Source: Adiantum capillus-veneris
Lineage: Eukaryota; Streptophyta; Polypodiopsida; Polypodiales; Pteridaceae
DNA: 64,000 nt
Assembly (NCBI GenBank): GCA_014529385.2
Contig: CM043960.1
Coordinates: 74,187,410-74,251,409, forward strand
Direction: 5' to 3'
Positions 21,773-34,512 of this stretch are shown piece after piece. Positions within the stretch are counted from its first letter, which is position 1; every line of letters begins with the position of its first letter. The notes below the pieces were generated by a model. It was not told the DNA's origin. It did not search any database and was given only the letters and a program-made list of their open reading frames with translations. The position numbers and the translations under genes were made by a program.

Positions 21773-24470
21773 TTGGCAATGGATGAGCTATCAAACCTTT
21801 TCCCAATAGTAGATGTGTGGCACAAAAGAAAAAATGTGGGACAAGGTTACATGGATGGTGGAGCCCAAACATGTGTCATAACACACTCATGCGTTGAGAA
21901 GATGGGTCTTAGAGTGACTGGGGTGTCAGGATTTCGGATCAGATTGGCAAACCATAAAAAGTAAAATGTTTGGGTGTTGTAAAGAGATTAGAAGTGGATA
22001 CATATGATGCAAAGGCAGTGGTTGATTTTCATGTGATGCCAGCGGGGTTGGGAGCATATCCTATTATACTAGGTAGACCATGGTTACATGCAGCGGGAGT
22101 TGTTCAAGATTGGAGACATGGTACAATTAGCTTCTATGGAAAGACAACTGCCAAGAACCTATATAATATGGACACAAGGAAATGATTGGAGGAGCTTTAT
22201 GAAGATGAGGACAGTGATAGTACTACCAGCAGTGATGAGGATGTTGATGTTGCATTTCTTTTGATGGACAAAGAAATCCACGAGTCTGGTCTAGTTGCAT
22301 TTCCAAATGAGGTTGAAGATGAAAGTAAAGGACCTTATGAAGTGATTGAAGGGCTGATGCAAACCAAGGTTGAATTGTCAAAGAAGCAGGAATTGATGAC
22401 ACAAATGATTAGTGGAGACCTCTCAGCTATGGAGAAGGAGATATATTTGCACATGCTGGCTAGTTTTCTCATTTGTTCATTACTTCATATGAAGAGATCA
22501 GAGGGTTCAAGGGCAAAGAGATGCATATAGAGCTGAAAGAAGGTGCTAAGCCAGTGCGGCAAAGGCTAAGAAGGATGGGTCAAGAGCAAATGGAAGCCTT
22601 GCGGGAAGAGGTGGACAAGTTATTGAAGGGGGGGGTTCATAGTCCCTGTGGAGACCACAAAATGGGTGAGTCCAGTAGCAATCCAAATAAGGATGGGAAG
22701 TGGAGGATTTGTGTAGATTTTAAACCCTTAAATGCAGCCACTAAGAAGAACCCATATCCTCTTCCATTCATTGATCAAATCTTGGATTCAATGGCAGGTT
22801 ATGAGAGGTACATTGTGTGTGATGGTTTTTCAGGCTATTTTCAATTGAAGATTGCTCTTAAAGACCGAACAAAGACAACTTTCATTACACCGTGGGGTTG
22901 TTATTGTTACACGGTATTGCCATTTGGGTTGACAAATGGACCTTCCTTCTATCAAGAGAGAGCAAATTGGGTATTGGAGCCATTCATTGGTAGTTGTGTT
23001 AAGGCTTTTATGGACGACTTCTGTGTCTATAGTAGTAGGGTTGAACACCATGAGAAGCTGCAGATGGTTTTGGCTCGATATGATGAATGTGGAGGACAAC
23101 TAAATCCAAAGAAGTGTCATCTAGCATAGCCAAGGGTGAAGTTATTGGGTCATATGGTGTCAGAAAATGGCATTGAGGCTGATCCAGACAAGGTTAAGTC
23201 TATTATTCTTCTTCCATCACCTACGAGTGTGAAGCAATTGGCAACCTTTATACACAAAGTGAAATACATGGCACGGTTTATTCCATTGTCTTCACAGCTC
23301 TTTTATCCATTACAACAAGTGGCAAAGCATGATCCACTGCAATGGGATGAAAAGTGTGAAGAAGTGTTTCAAGAGGTGAAAGAGGTGTTAGGGGGGTTGT
23401 CAGCCATGCAAGCTTCTGATTGGGAGAAAGTTTTTTATGTAAATCCATCAGTAGGGGATGATGCCGTTAGAGCCATGATATTACAAAAGGGGAAGGGCAG
23501 CCATTATATGAGGCCAATGTATTGTGTAAGCCGAGTGAAGTTGGTAGCAGGGAGAAAATTCTTAAAAGTAGAGCTAGTGATGGCCAGTGTAATATTTTCT
23601 TGTGACGATTTTGTCATTACTTGCTACCATGACCTTTTGTTTTCTTGATGAGTTACGCCTTTTTGCCACAGTTAATTAATGGCACTAACATGTCAAATGT
23701 GGTGAAGAAATGGGTAATTGAGCTGCAAGAGTTCGAGTTCTCGTTTTTAGTGGAAGACAGTACAAGAGCTACCCTAGTTGATTTGTTGACCTACAAGGAG
23801 AATCCCCTCCTTGTTAAGGAAGATGTGGTGAGAAAGGTAGTTGAAGAAGTGCCATAGATCAGCAATGCACATGTTTTGTTCTTTGATGGCTCATACATGA
23901 AGAGCCATGATGCGGCTTCAGAGGGTATAACACTCTACGATCCAAAGGGGAAGCTAGTATGCAAGGGAGGGTTCAAATTGGATGCGCATAGTAAGAATAA
24001 GGCTGAATATTCTACTTTGGAAGCCGGATTACACATTTGTTTGAAGCATGGGATTAGAAGGTTGAGCATAAAAGGTGATGCCTTGTTAGTGGTGAAGCAA
24101 GTTCTGGGTGTGTGGAAGAGCAAGAACACCTCATTGAAGGAAATGTGTTTCGGAATTAAAGGCCTATTAAAAAAGTTTGAAGCATGGAGCATCCAACACA
24201 TAGAACGTGCTCTAAATGGAGAGGCACATGAAGCATCTCAAAGCATGATTGGGGAGCTATTTGTGTTGAGGACCAATATACCTCTTTATCATGGCCGAGA
24301 AATTTTGGCTCAAGAAGAAGAGTTTTTGCTAACAGGAATCATTCTGAAAGACATTCAGAAGTCTAAGAAGTATGGTTTTGTGCATAGAGCATACAGGTAC
24401 AAATTGATTGGTGATGTCTTGTACATGAAAGGGGTTGATCTCATGTTGAGACGTGTACCTTGGCAGGAGG
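21773..24470 (+). pseudogene. Element A: protease, reverse transcriptase and RNase H parts (fossil pol)
   Basis: Protease: GYMDGGAQTCVITHS near 21850, with ILGRPWLHAAGV at 22060-22100. Reverse transcriptase at 22473-23129: KWRICVDFKPLNAATKKN, CDGFSGYFQLKIA, LPFGLTNGPSFYQ and FMDDFCVYSS. The first RNase H lies at 23136-23857. An archaeal-type RNase H starts at 23876 (VLFFDGSYMKSHDAASEG) and leads into the integrase zinc region, where element B begins. A typical gypsy pol order, with several breaks. Confidence 0.85.
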
Positions 24471-24507
24471 AGCTTTATAGAGTGTTGGAAGAGAATCATG
24501 AAGGTGC

Positions 24508-26040
24508 TGACATAAGCAAAGCGAACCCCGAACCCCGACGGCCTCTAAAACACTGGGGACCAAATGGTGCGCCTCGAGCCTGTCATGGTAAAGCAAACAG
24601 GGGGCACCACCTAGCTTCAGCGGCTAGGACGCAAACAACACACCACCATAACAAAGTTTTCATCCAAGAGAGATGGATGCTTGGGAGTAATGATGAAAAG
24701 GAAAGGGAATGAGATCAAGTGAGAGAGAGAGAGAGAGAGTGAGGGAGGGGGTATAGCGGCTTAGTACTTAGGCATCACAAAAGGATGGCGAATCCGCACA
24801 CCCTTCACACATACACAAGCTCACTCCAAAACACAAGACTAGGTGGCGATTCCGCACACCTCACATGGGCAAAACATTGCAAGAAAACATACTCACAAAA
24901 CCTCAAGCTTTATTTAGAGAATTAGGCAATGAAATGGGGAGCATAGGGTAGGGGAATGAGAAGGGAGAGAGTGGTAGAGCACATGGCGGATAGGTGGGAG
25001 TTGATGGCGAAGACTCGCAGGAGGGTTATGGCCATCATCCTTCATTTAGTTTCCCTTCATATTCCATAGCCCAAGGGTGTAGAGGTCATGCTCAAGACGA
25101 GCATGGTGAGGGTGTGGGTGTGTGTGCACTAGGCACACACAGTGCATAGTGTACTCTTTGGTGATGGTGTGTGTTTTTGTGTGATGGTGACCCCTGTTTA
25201 TATAGGGGAGGAGGGGGAGGAGAAATTCTAGAATTTAGAAATGAAGAAATCATTATCTACATAGGCCATGTGACTGTGGGCCCCACTTGTCTGGCTATGT
25301 GTATATGTACCAGAACAGCAGTCTCATGAGAGAGATACTAAGAGAGAGAGATGGGTTGATGAAAAAAAGTGAGAGGTGACATGGAGAATAAAGTAATTAC
25401 AAGAGGGGAGAGAGAGGAGTGTGTTCAGAGGTGAATCTGTGTGCAGATGTGTGTGAACACAAGAAAAATCAGGTAACCACCGGGTGGGGATGGGTCTGTG
25501 GGCACCTTTTTTAGTGAAACTGAGTGTGTGTGAGTATGGGGGAGGGTATTTAGCTACAATACAAGAGACATGGCGCCCTTTAGAGAGAGGGGGGGGTATT
25601 TGGGTCATGGGATATGATAGGAGAGAGAAAGGGGGGGTGGGGTATACTATTTTGAAAGATAGGGTAAGTTGCATGTGAGTTAGGGTGCATTATTGGTGAG
25701 TTAGAATGCATTATTGGTGAGAGGTGGGGTAGCTTGAGGGGAGAGAGAAAGGAGAAAGGACAAGGGGAAGAGAGAGGGGGTTGACCTTTTGAGTGGAGGA
25801 GAGGAAAAGGGACACACGGCGGGGCAACAGTGAAGAAAAAGGAGGCAAGGTGGGAATGGGCTGCCTCGCAGGCATGAGGTGGCCTATTTTACCTTTCTCA
25901 TATATTTACATAATCATACTTTATTTTTTTTCTTACTTTTTCCAATGTCTTTTATCACTCCCTCCCTAAGAGGGGGTTTTCATGGGGTGGGGACGAGAGA
26001 AGAGGGGTATGGGAGCTTGGCTTGTGAAAAGCCCCCATCA
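24508..26040 (-). repeat. 3' LTR of element B
   Basis: It runs from TGACATAAGC to CCCCCATCA and matches the LTR at 30680. It contains a GA tract (24718-24739), a minus-strand TATA box (TATATAAAC, plus-strand 25198-25205) and CACACA/GTGTGT words. Short open frames in it are not genes. The plus-strand pyrimidine run just to its right (TTAGCCCTCCTCTTTTGG) is the element's polypurine tract on the minus strand. Confidence 0.9.
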
Positions 26041-26155
26041 TTAGCCCTCCTCTTTTGGCTAGAGGCATTCATGTCTCTAGCTCATCTGTTTGATCATTAT
26101 CGTCGGAGGTGGCGGCTGTCGGTGTATACTCATTTGGAATGCCAATAGGTGGAGC

Positions 26156-28817
26156 CTAGTCAAATCGAAAAAAATAAGGTTTAAGTCGCCAACCATTTAC
26201 CCTGGTTTTATGAAGTTTTCCATCAGCCTCCATAAGCTGGTAGCTTCCATTGGCATACTTTTTCCTGACGATGAAAGGACCTTCCCATCGGAGTAGGAGT
26301 TTCTTATCCTTGCACGTGTCGAAGCGATTGTCGTAGCGGAGCACCAACATTCCTTTCTTCAATTCGTTTTTTCGGAGATGCTCGTTAAAGCTAAGCTACA
26401 TAATAATTTATTGCTTCTTCTATGTTCAGCTGCAGTCTTTCTAAGTTGATGATGTGATCTCTCAAATGCATGTTGGGTTGTTGAAGCTGGCTTTCCATTA
26501 CTCTGAGACTTTGTAGTTGCACTTCAATGGGCAAGATTGCTTCCTTACCAAATACTAGATGATACGGTGTGAATCCCAAGGATGTACGAAATGAAGTTCT
26601 GTAGGCCCATAAAGCTGGTAGTAGATACTTATCCCAGTCTCTAGGATGATTGTTTACCTGCTTGGTAATAATTTTAGAAACCATTCCATTTACCTTTTCA
26701 ACTAGGCCATTACATTGAGGGTAATATGGTGAAGAGTGCCTCCTTGTAATGCCCAGTTTTTGCATTAATTCTCCTACCAAGTCTGCTCCTAAACCTGGCC
26801 CTCTATCAGAGATGATCTCTAAAGGTGTGCCAAACCTATAGCATATGTGCTCGTAGATAAATTTAGCTACCTCTACCGCCGTGATTCTAGTGGTGGCTGT
26901 AGCCTCTGCCCATCTAGTCATGTAGTCGACCCCCATGATAATGTAGAATTTTTCTGAGTTGGCCCTAGGTAATGGCCCAATGGCATCGATACCCCATTTT
27001 TCAAATGGGCCATATGAGAGAATAGGTGTCTGTGGTTCAGGCATAAGTGACCTAGTGCCGGCCTTTTGACACAACTTACATGTTTTGCACCAGTGGTGTA
27101 CATCACGGTTGAGGCTAGGCCATATGAAGCCTGCCTGCAAGATTTTTCTACTTGTTATGTCTAGGGCAAAGTGACCACCACAAACCCCGTCGTGACAGCT
27201 AGCAATTACTCCCGTGATTTCCTGAGAGACAGGGACCTTCCTGAGTATTTGGTCCTTACCCTTACAGTACAAACCATCATTGATGAGTCGATACCTTGTG
27301 GCCTTCCGCGTCAGCCATTGCTTCTGTCCCTTTGTTAAATCTGATGGGCATTCCCCTGTTTCCAAAAAATGCATGATCTCAGGCAAGGCATCACTGCCTT
27401 GAAATAGAGGGAGCTTTAGTTTTATTGCTCCAACCACCACTTCTTGTAGTCTTTCACTTGCTAGGGCATCTGCTTCTTGGTTTTGATCCCTTGGGATATG
27501 GTGTATTTGAACTTCTTCAAACTTACCGAACAAGGTTTTTACACCACTTAAGTGAGTCCTTAAACTAGGATTCTTGCATGTCCATGCTCCATTTACTTGC
27601 CTTACCAGAAGTAGAGCATCCCCAAATACATTAAGGCGTTGTACACCTTGCGAGATGCACCATTCTAGACCCTTGGTTAGTGCTGCATACTCAGCTTCAT
27701 TGTTAGAATGTGAATCTAACAATTGGACCAACGAAAATACCTTTGTTCCTTTGTCGTCAAAGACCACTATGCCTGCAGCTGCTTTGTCGGACGCTCGCTT
27801 GTAGGCTCCATCAAAGTAGAGAGAGTATGCTCCTTCTACCATCGGTGGTACTGGAGGTAATCGGACTTCTCCTTCCTTAGATTGCTTCTCCTTCATTTCA
27901 AAGACTTGGTAGGTCATGAGTCCCCCCAAACTTGCCCTTGTCGTGCTTTCTACCTGTACCGTGTAGTCAAACTCTTGCAGACGAACTAGCCATTTAGTAA
28001 TTCTAGCAGACACATCCATGTGTTGTACAACATAGCAAAATATTTCATCCGTGGTTAGAATCACAAATTGCTTAGGGAGCAAATATGACCTAAACTTTGT
28101 AGTTGCAAATCTAAGAGCTAGGACTAAGTGTTCCACATGGGTGAAACCTTTCTCTCCTACTGTCATCATTCGACTAGAGAAGTAGATTGGCCTCATGAAA
28201 GATGTCTTTGTATCCTTTTGGAGTAGCACCACCCCCAATGAGTCATCACCAACACTTGAGGTGACGTAGAATTTTTCATCCCACTTAGGTGGTGAGATAG
28301 TTGGCAAAGTGGCTAAGACCTCCTTTACCTTGTTGTAGTGCATCATAGCTTCGCTCATTACACAGATTTGTGCACCTCCATCAATGTAGGTGTTTCCAAC
28401 CCTCTTCCCTTTTATGTTTACGTCGACAATTGGAAGGATGTCATCCATGTTGCATCCCGAAATTGCTCCGGCTACCTTTGTTTTGGAGCGTCTTGTACTT
28501 ACCATTTTAGACCATTGTCGCCTTACTTTTGGTGCAAGATGTAGCAGTTGTGGCCATGTAATCTTCGGTCCTTGCTCTGCCACATCCAATGTTAGATCAT
28601 AGGGCTTAGAACTTTCCCCTAGCTGGAAGTCGGTGATGCCCAATTTCCGTCGTGGCCTGGATGGCCTCTTGCTAGTTTCTCCTCTCATGCTTCTCTCATC
28701 ATCTGATTGTGTAGCTTTCTCCCTCATACCTCTTTTCACAGTCATGGCTTCAAGTGGTTCTAAAAAGGTTACCTTCTCCTTACCCTTTTCCCTCTCCTTT
28801 GCTCTGGGTGGATCCAC
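26156..28817 (-). pseudogene. Element B: pol region with protease, two RNase H and integrase parts
   Basis: The main open stretch, 28817-26391, is 808 codons and unusually long for this window. Recognised parts in order are a protease segment (TYIDGGAQICVMSEAM), RNase H words (VGDDSLGVVLLQKDTKTSFM), archaeal-type RNase H (YSLYFDGAYKRASDKAAAG), the integrase zinc region (CHDGVCGGHFALD, WCKTCKLCQKAG), the integrase core (YMTRWAEATATTRITAVEV, IISDRGPGLGADL, YYPQCNGLVEKVNG) and PYHLVFGKEAILPIEV. The end of integrase follows at 26362-26156 (LLRWEGPFIVRKKY). The set of pol domains is incomplete for an autonomous gypsy element. Confidence 0.85.
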
Positions 28818-28955
28818 TACTACGGCTTTTCCTTTCTCTTCTAGCCTTATGATGTTTACAGGGCAATCAGGTGGTGGGGTTGGTGGAAGAGGTGGGATGG
28901 ATACTTGTAGTGGTGTCTGGGGTGGACGTAGAATTTGTCTTGGTGGGGTTGGTGC

Positions 28956-29852
28956 TCAGGGTGGGGGTGTTCTTTGTCTAGGGGGTGACAATTGGTTCCT
29001 CCTACCTCCTCTATTATAGTTTTGTCGTGGTTTGGGACAGTAGTACATACCGTGACCGTCTTCTCTGCAGTTGTAGCAATGATATTCCCTGTTTTGTCGT
29101 CGTGCTCTTCCAGGGTCTTGATCTCTTTCTTGACTCCTCCCTTGTTTTATTAAGTGGACAAACAAATTCTGCAGTTGGTCAGTAATATGGGCCAACATAT
29201 CTTGTTGGTCATCTCTTACCCCAAGAGCCGGTGGTGGTGGTATGGTGGTTGTCGTAGTTGCTGGTCGATGCGATGTTCCTGCTTCTGTTGACTCAGTTTC
29301 TTTGGCTTTCATTCGCAGCTTCTTGTCCTTAAGGCGAGCAATCTCAACGGCTAACTCGTACGTAGCCGGGAATCTACCTTTCACCTTCTCCTTGAGAAGC
29401 GGCCATAAGCCATGCGTGAACTGATCTTTTTTTAGGAAATCGGGTGCAGCTTCCCCCCTAGCCAGTGGCTCAACCCACCGTTCCCACAAATCCACAAATT
29501 TGGACTCATAGGTGGCATATTCTAAAAGACCCTCATGCTTCAAGTCTCTCAACTTGTCCCACAACTTTTATGAAGTGGTACCTCCCCCAAAGCGCCTCTT
29601 AAAAGCGGTTTTTAAGGGTTCCCAGTCATCCTTGGTTGCTTGTGGAAGTGCACTGTACCATGATCTAGCTTCTAGCTTCATGAGATGCTTAAAGATTCTA
29701 ACCCGGGATTCATCCGTATCTTTGTTGCTCACTACACATGCTACTTCAAAGTCATCTAGGAAGTCTGTTACCAAATCCTCCCCCTTCTTTCCTTTAAATG
29801 TTGGAAATGCTACACTTTCCATGATTACTGAGAGAGAGCTAGAAAGACACAC
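28956..29852 (-). pseudogene. Element B: gag part with CCHC knuckle
   Basis: 29852-29568 begins MCLSSSLSVIMESVAFPTF and contains DFEVACVVSNKDTDESRV and LKTAFKRRF. 29564-28956 continues with YESKFVDLWERWVEPLARG and DQFTHGLWPLLKEKVKGRF, then a Pro/Thr linker and the knuckle CYNCREDGHGMYYC near 29045-29085, then a basic Arg/Gly/Asn tail. This is a typical gypsy gag. Confidence 0.85.
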
Positions 29853-29905
29853 TGCTTAACTTGCAAAAGTTTTTTTCTTCTTTACAAGGAGGCGTGTATA
29901 CCCTC

Positions 29906-30606
29906 TTATACTAGGACATAGATTAAAATTTCAAACGGTACATTGCCTTGTACCAAAGGTAGGACAAATGGTTGATCTGATGCCAAAACCTCAAAAAATC
30001 GCTCCCCACCCAGCATGGTGTCAATGACGTGCTGGTTGTGAGCCTTCAAATCCAGTATTACCTTGATTGAGCGTACACGTGTTGGTATGTGTGATATGTC
30101 TTGAGGTAGGTTGTACTGATTCATGTGAAGCTTAGAGGTGCTTAGTCACTGTCCAAGCTTGTGGGAGAGGGTGGTGTTCTTTCCTGAAACAAACTCAGTA
30201 GATCCATAGTTTCTCTAGTGAGAGTGTGAGCCAATGATTCCGTTATCTGTGCTGTAGCATCAGGTGCGACTTGAAAACTGACTGTGATAATTACCTCGAT
30301 GACTTGAGTTACCCGATTCTCAAAGTAGAATAGTGTTGATTCTCTATTGTGTAGAGCTCCTTCCATTTTGTTGTTGTGGGTTGGTTTAGGTTGCGGCCAT
30401 GGTTTCGACCTTCTCCTTCTTCTTCTTGGCACTTGGCCTATGTATATCCACTGGGTTTGGCGTGTTGGTTGACTCTCCCACTGCAAATCGATTACCGTTA
30501 CGCCTGGCACTCGAGCTTCGATGGAGATGCGGAGTTCGTCTAGTTGTGCTTGGAGCTCTTCTTCTTCTGTCGTCCAATTATCAAATCCCGCTAGCCATTC
30601 ATCCAT
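29906..30606 (-). other. Element B: leader reading frames upstream of gag
   Basis: 30606-30142 (154 codons) and 30124-29906 (72 codons) lie between the primer site and gag on the coding strand. The first has an acidic start (MDEWLAGFDNWTTEEEELQ), a basic RRRRRR patch and a Ser/Pro-rich end. Neither matches a family I know. They lie in a young copy, so they may be a real part of this lineage, such as a leader protein. Confidence 0.45.
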
Positions 30607-30679
30607 TCACAATAGTTTAGGGGTTTCACTCTTGTAAACCGAAGGGTTTCATGAAAAGATCCTCAGTGGGGGCACCAAA

Positions 30680-32214
30680 TGACGGGAGCAAAGAGAACCC
30701 CGAACCCCGACGGCCTCTAAAACACCGAGGACCGAATGGCGCGCCTCGAGCCTGTCATGGTAAAGCTAACAGGGGGCACCACCTAGCTTCAGCGGCTAGG
30801 ACGCAAACAACACACCACCATAACAAAGTTTTCATCCAAGAGAGATGGATGCTTGGGAGTAATGATGAAAAGGAAAGGGAATGAGATCAAGTGAGAGAGA
30901 GAGAGAGAGAGTGAGGGAGGGGGTATAGCGGCTTAGTACTTAGGCATCACAAAAGGATGGCGAATCCGCACACCCTTCACACATACACAAGCTCACTCCA
31001 AAACACAAGACTAGGTGGCGATTCCGCACACCTCACATGGGCAAAACATTGCAAGAAAACATACTCACAAAACCTCAAGCTTTATTTAGAGGATTAGGTG
31101 ATGAAATGGGGAGCATAGGGTAGGGGAATGAGAAGGGAGAGAGTGGTAGAGCACATGGCGGATAGGTGGGAGTTGATGGCGAAGACTCGCAGGAGGGTTA
31201 TGGCCATCATCCTTCATTTAGTTTCCCTTCATATTCCATAGCCCAAGGGTGTAGAGGTCATGCTCAAGACGAGCATGGTGAGGGTGTGGGTGTGTGTGCA
31301 CTAGGCACACACAGTGCATAGTGTACTCTTTGGTGATGGTGTGTGTTTTTGTGTGATGGTGACCCCTCTTTATATAGGGGAGGAGGGGGAGGAGAAATTC
31401 TAGGATTTAGAAATGAAGAAATCATTATCTACATAGGCCATGTGACTGTGGGCCCCACTTGTCTGGCTATGTGTATATGTACCAGAACAGCAGTCTCATG
31501 AGAGAGATACTAAGAGAGAGAGAGATGGGTTGATGAAAAAAAGTGAGAGGTGACATGGAGAATAAAGTAATTACAAGAGGGGAGAGAGAGGAGTGTGTTC
31601 AGAGGTGAATCTGTCTGCAGATGTGTGTGAACACAAGAAAAATCAGGTAACCACCGGGTGGGAATGGGTCTGTGGGCACCTTTTTTAGTGAAACTTAGTG
31701 TGTGTGAGTGTGGGGGAGGGTATTTAGCTACAAGACAAGAGACATGGCACCCTTTAGAGAGAGGGGGGGGTATTTGGATCATGGGATATGATAGGAGAGA
31801 GAAAGGGGGGGTGGGGTATACTATTTTGGAAGATAGGGTAAGTTGCATGTGAGTTAGGGTGCATTATTGGTGAGTTAGAATGCATTATTGGTGAGAGGTA
31901 GGGTAGCTTGAGGGGAGAGAGAAAGGAGAAAGGACAAGGGGAAAAGAGAGGGGGTTGACCTTTTGAGTGAAGGAGAGGAAAAGGGACACACGGCGGGGCA
32001 ACAGTGAAGAAAAAGGAGGCAAGGTGGGGATGGGCTGCCCCGCAGGCATGAGGTGGCCTATTTTACCTTTCTCATATATTTACATAATCATACTTTATTT
32101 TTTTTCTTACTTTTTCCAATGTCTTTTATCACTCCCTCCCTAAGAGGGGGTTTTCATGGGGTGGGGACAAGAGAAGAGGGGTATGGGAGCTTGGCTTGTG
32201 AAAAGCCCCCATCA
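30680..32214 (-). repeat. 5' LTR of element B
   Basis: It runs from TGACGGGAGC to CCCCCATCA. It abuts the primer site on its left (plus-strand GGGGGCACCAAA) and element A sequence on its right after GTGC. The minus-strand TATA box is at plus-strand 31369-31376. Confidence 0.9.
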
Positions 32215-32249
32215 GTGCATGTGGCGGACATTTTGCTCTAAAGATCACC

Positions 32250-33377
32250 TTGCATAAGATCCTGCAAGAGGGGTATGTATGGCCTAGTTTTCACAAGGAT
32301 GTTCACCATTGGTGTAGGTCTTGCCATAGGTGTCAAGCATTTGGGAAGAGAGTGTTTAAGCCAGAGCTACGAAAAACCATTATGGCATTTGATGTGTTTG
32401 AAAAGTGGGGGATTGATGCAATAGGCACATTACCTATCACAAGCAGGGGCAAAAGCTATATTTTGATTGCAATGGACTATCTCTCTAGATGGGCAGAGGC
32501 TATAGCAGTAAAACAAATCACTGCAAAGGATGTGGCAAAATTTGTGTATGATGAAATATGTTGCAAGTTTGGGGTTCCATTGGAGCTACTTTCAGATAAG
32601 GGGCTAGGATTTAGAGCTAAACAACTAGACTTTTTATCCGCGAAGATGAATATTAGGCACCAGCATACCACTCCTTATTATCCCCAATGTAATGGCTTAA
32701 ATGAAAGATTCAATGCTGAGTTAGTACAAATTCTTTCAAAAGTAACAGAGCACCAAGGAAAGAATTGGGATTTAGAATTGCCTAGTGCATTATGGGCTTA
32801 CCATACTTCGATAAAGATAGGTACAAGATTTACTCCCTTTCATTTGGTGTATGGAAAGGGTGCACTATTTCCTGTGGAAGTAGAGTTGCCTGTGGTCAAG
32901 ATATTAGAGAAGTTGCTTGGACCGCCTAGTGATGCATTCAAAGAGAGGCTCTTACAGTTACAAGAGGTTCAGCTAGATAGGATGAGTGCATTGGAACATT
33001 ATGGGCAGATACAAGATAAGGCTTTGGTAAAGATAAATGAAATGGTCAAAAGTAAGGGTATCAAGAAGCATGACTTGGTTTTGCGTTACAACAGTAAGTT
33101 GGACAAGACATTCCAAAAGAAGTTTCAAATTACGTGGGAAGGCCCTTTCAAGGTAGTGGAGAGTTTTTCAAATGGTACATATCAGTTGACTGACCTGGAT
33201 GGGATTCTACATAAGTCAAGGGTAAATGGATTGCGTCTTAAATTGTATCATGCTAGATTGATGATGGTGGAGCAAGATGAGTTTTCTAAAGAACAAGTAA
33301 TGTGTGTGAGGGATGAGGAGACCTGTGACATGGCGAGTCTCATATCTCTTTTTGCTGCTGCTACTGATCATGAATGA
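32250..33377 (+). pseudogene. Element A: integrase part to the right of B (fossil)
   Basis: An uninterrupted stretch of 375 codons. It shows the second half of the zinc region (WCRSCHRCQAFGKR), the integrase core (FEKWGIDAIGTLPITS, YLSRWAEAIAVKQITAKDV, LLSDKGLGFRAKQL, YYPQCNGLNERFN), PFHLVYGKGALFPVEVELP and a C-terminal QITWEGPFKVVESFSNGTY segment. It ends about 40 bp before the 3' LTR of A, with a purine tract (AGGGGATGGGCAAATTA) in between at about 33389-33415. Confidence 0.85.
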
Positions 33378-33415
33378 TCTAGTAGGCTAGGGGATGGGCA
33401 AATTATGTCAGGAGT

Positions 33416-34472
33416 TTTTTGGAAGAAGTGATTACACATATGTATATACACATGCATGGTGCCTCAAATAAAGGATTTCCCATTTTCCATATCCAGGTGG
33501 AACTTACGTGGAGCCCACATGTGTACAGGTAGGACAACATGTACATAGTGCATCGATTTTCACTATCACCAGTACTAGTGTGTTTTTTCTATATTAATGG
33601 GGAGTTGGTAGCACGTAAAAATTCTCAAGGAAGCTATCCGTGGGCCGACGACATGAGGTAAGCAGGTGCGTCAGATGGCATCTAGTGGCGTCAGGAGGTC
33701 GAATGGGGTCAATAGTTACACGTGGATGAGTACGGACACAACGTGGGTGTTTTCTTGTGATAATTGTGCAAAAAGGTCATCATGAGGACCATATTTTGGG
33801 GCCACTTCACGTGGTGGCAGGATGCATTATTGGAAAAAGTTGAGTGCCAGGTGTGCGGATGGATGCAGCAGGGTGACAAGTATGCACTGCGAGGCTAGTT
33901 TTTGGCCTGTTCGGGGTCTGTATGAGGTCAACTAAAAGGCCAAAGATGCCCAAATAAAAAAGCTAAGTGTGGGAATTGAAAAACTTGAGAGAAGAGCAGA
34001 AAAAACATGGAGAGAAGAGGAGGAACAGCTGTAACTGTGTTTTTGCTGTTTTTTGAGCCTGTTTTGGCCATTCACTGTTCATCCGAGGTCGGATTTGAAC
34101 ACTTTGACATTGTAGACTTGGGTTTTGGGCCTTTCCGGACGCGATGGCGCTGTCCATTTTACCAAATTCTTCACTATTTTTTTTCTTATTTGGCTGTGTA
34201 AGTCTCTCTTATTAGCGAAGCTTCTGCTCCAATTTGTGATTGTATCTGGCATATTTTACCCATATTGTGAGAGCTATTTGCCTCATTGGTGTTGGCCCAA
34301 GCTCACTTGTATCTAAACATCAGAAATTCTCCTCTTTTGAGCTGAGTTTTTTTGGAGTGTGTGTTTGTCTCTCTGTGTGGAGTGGGTAAATGGGTAGTCT
34401 GTCTCCTCTTACTCCATAGGTGTGTTCCCTGTCTCGGCCAGAGGTGGGTTGTGTAAGCCGAGTGGTGCCCAA

Positions 34473-34512
<40 letters not shown>

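Larger units (their letters stand above)
24508..32214 (-). mobile_element. Young Ty3/gypsy element B, minus strand, nested in A
   Basis: LTRs at 24508-26040 and 30680-32214 differ at only about 30 positions in 1.53 kb by eye (around 2%), so this is the youngest insertion seen here. A 4-bp duplication GTGC flanks it (24504-24507 and 32215-32218), and the sequences on either side are the two halves of element A's integrase region. Parts from the 5' side: LTR, primer site (TGGTGCCCCCACTGAGGATC on the minus strand), leader reading frames, gag with knuckle, protease, RNase H, archaeal-type RNase H, integrase, purine tract and LTR. About three or four breaks are seen. The pol set is incomplete, so it looks non-autonomous despite its youth. 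Confidence 0.9.

Noticed and set aside
25324-25678. Open frames in the LTRs of B (also 31510-31852)
   Set aside because: LTR sequence duplicated at both ends, low complexity and no domain.
28633-29424. Plus-strand open frames opposite gag and pol of B, and similar frames at 23935-24201 and 27574-27804
   Set aside because: They are antisense shadows of well-recognised element parts and have no domain of their own.
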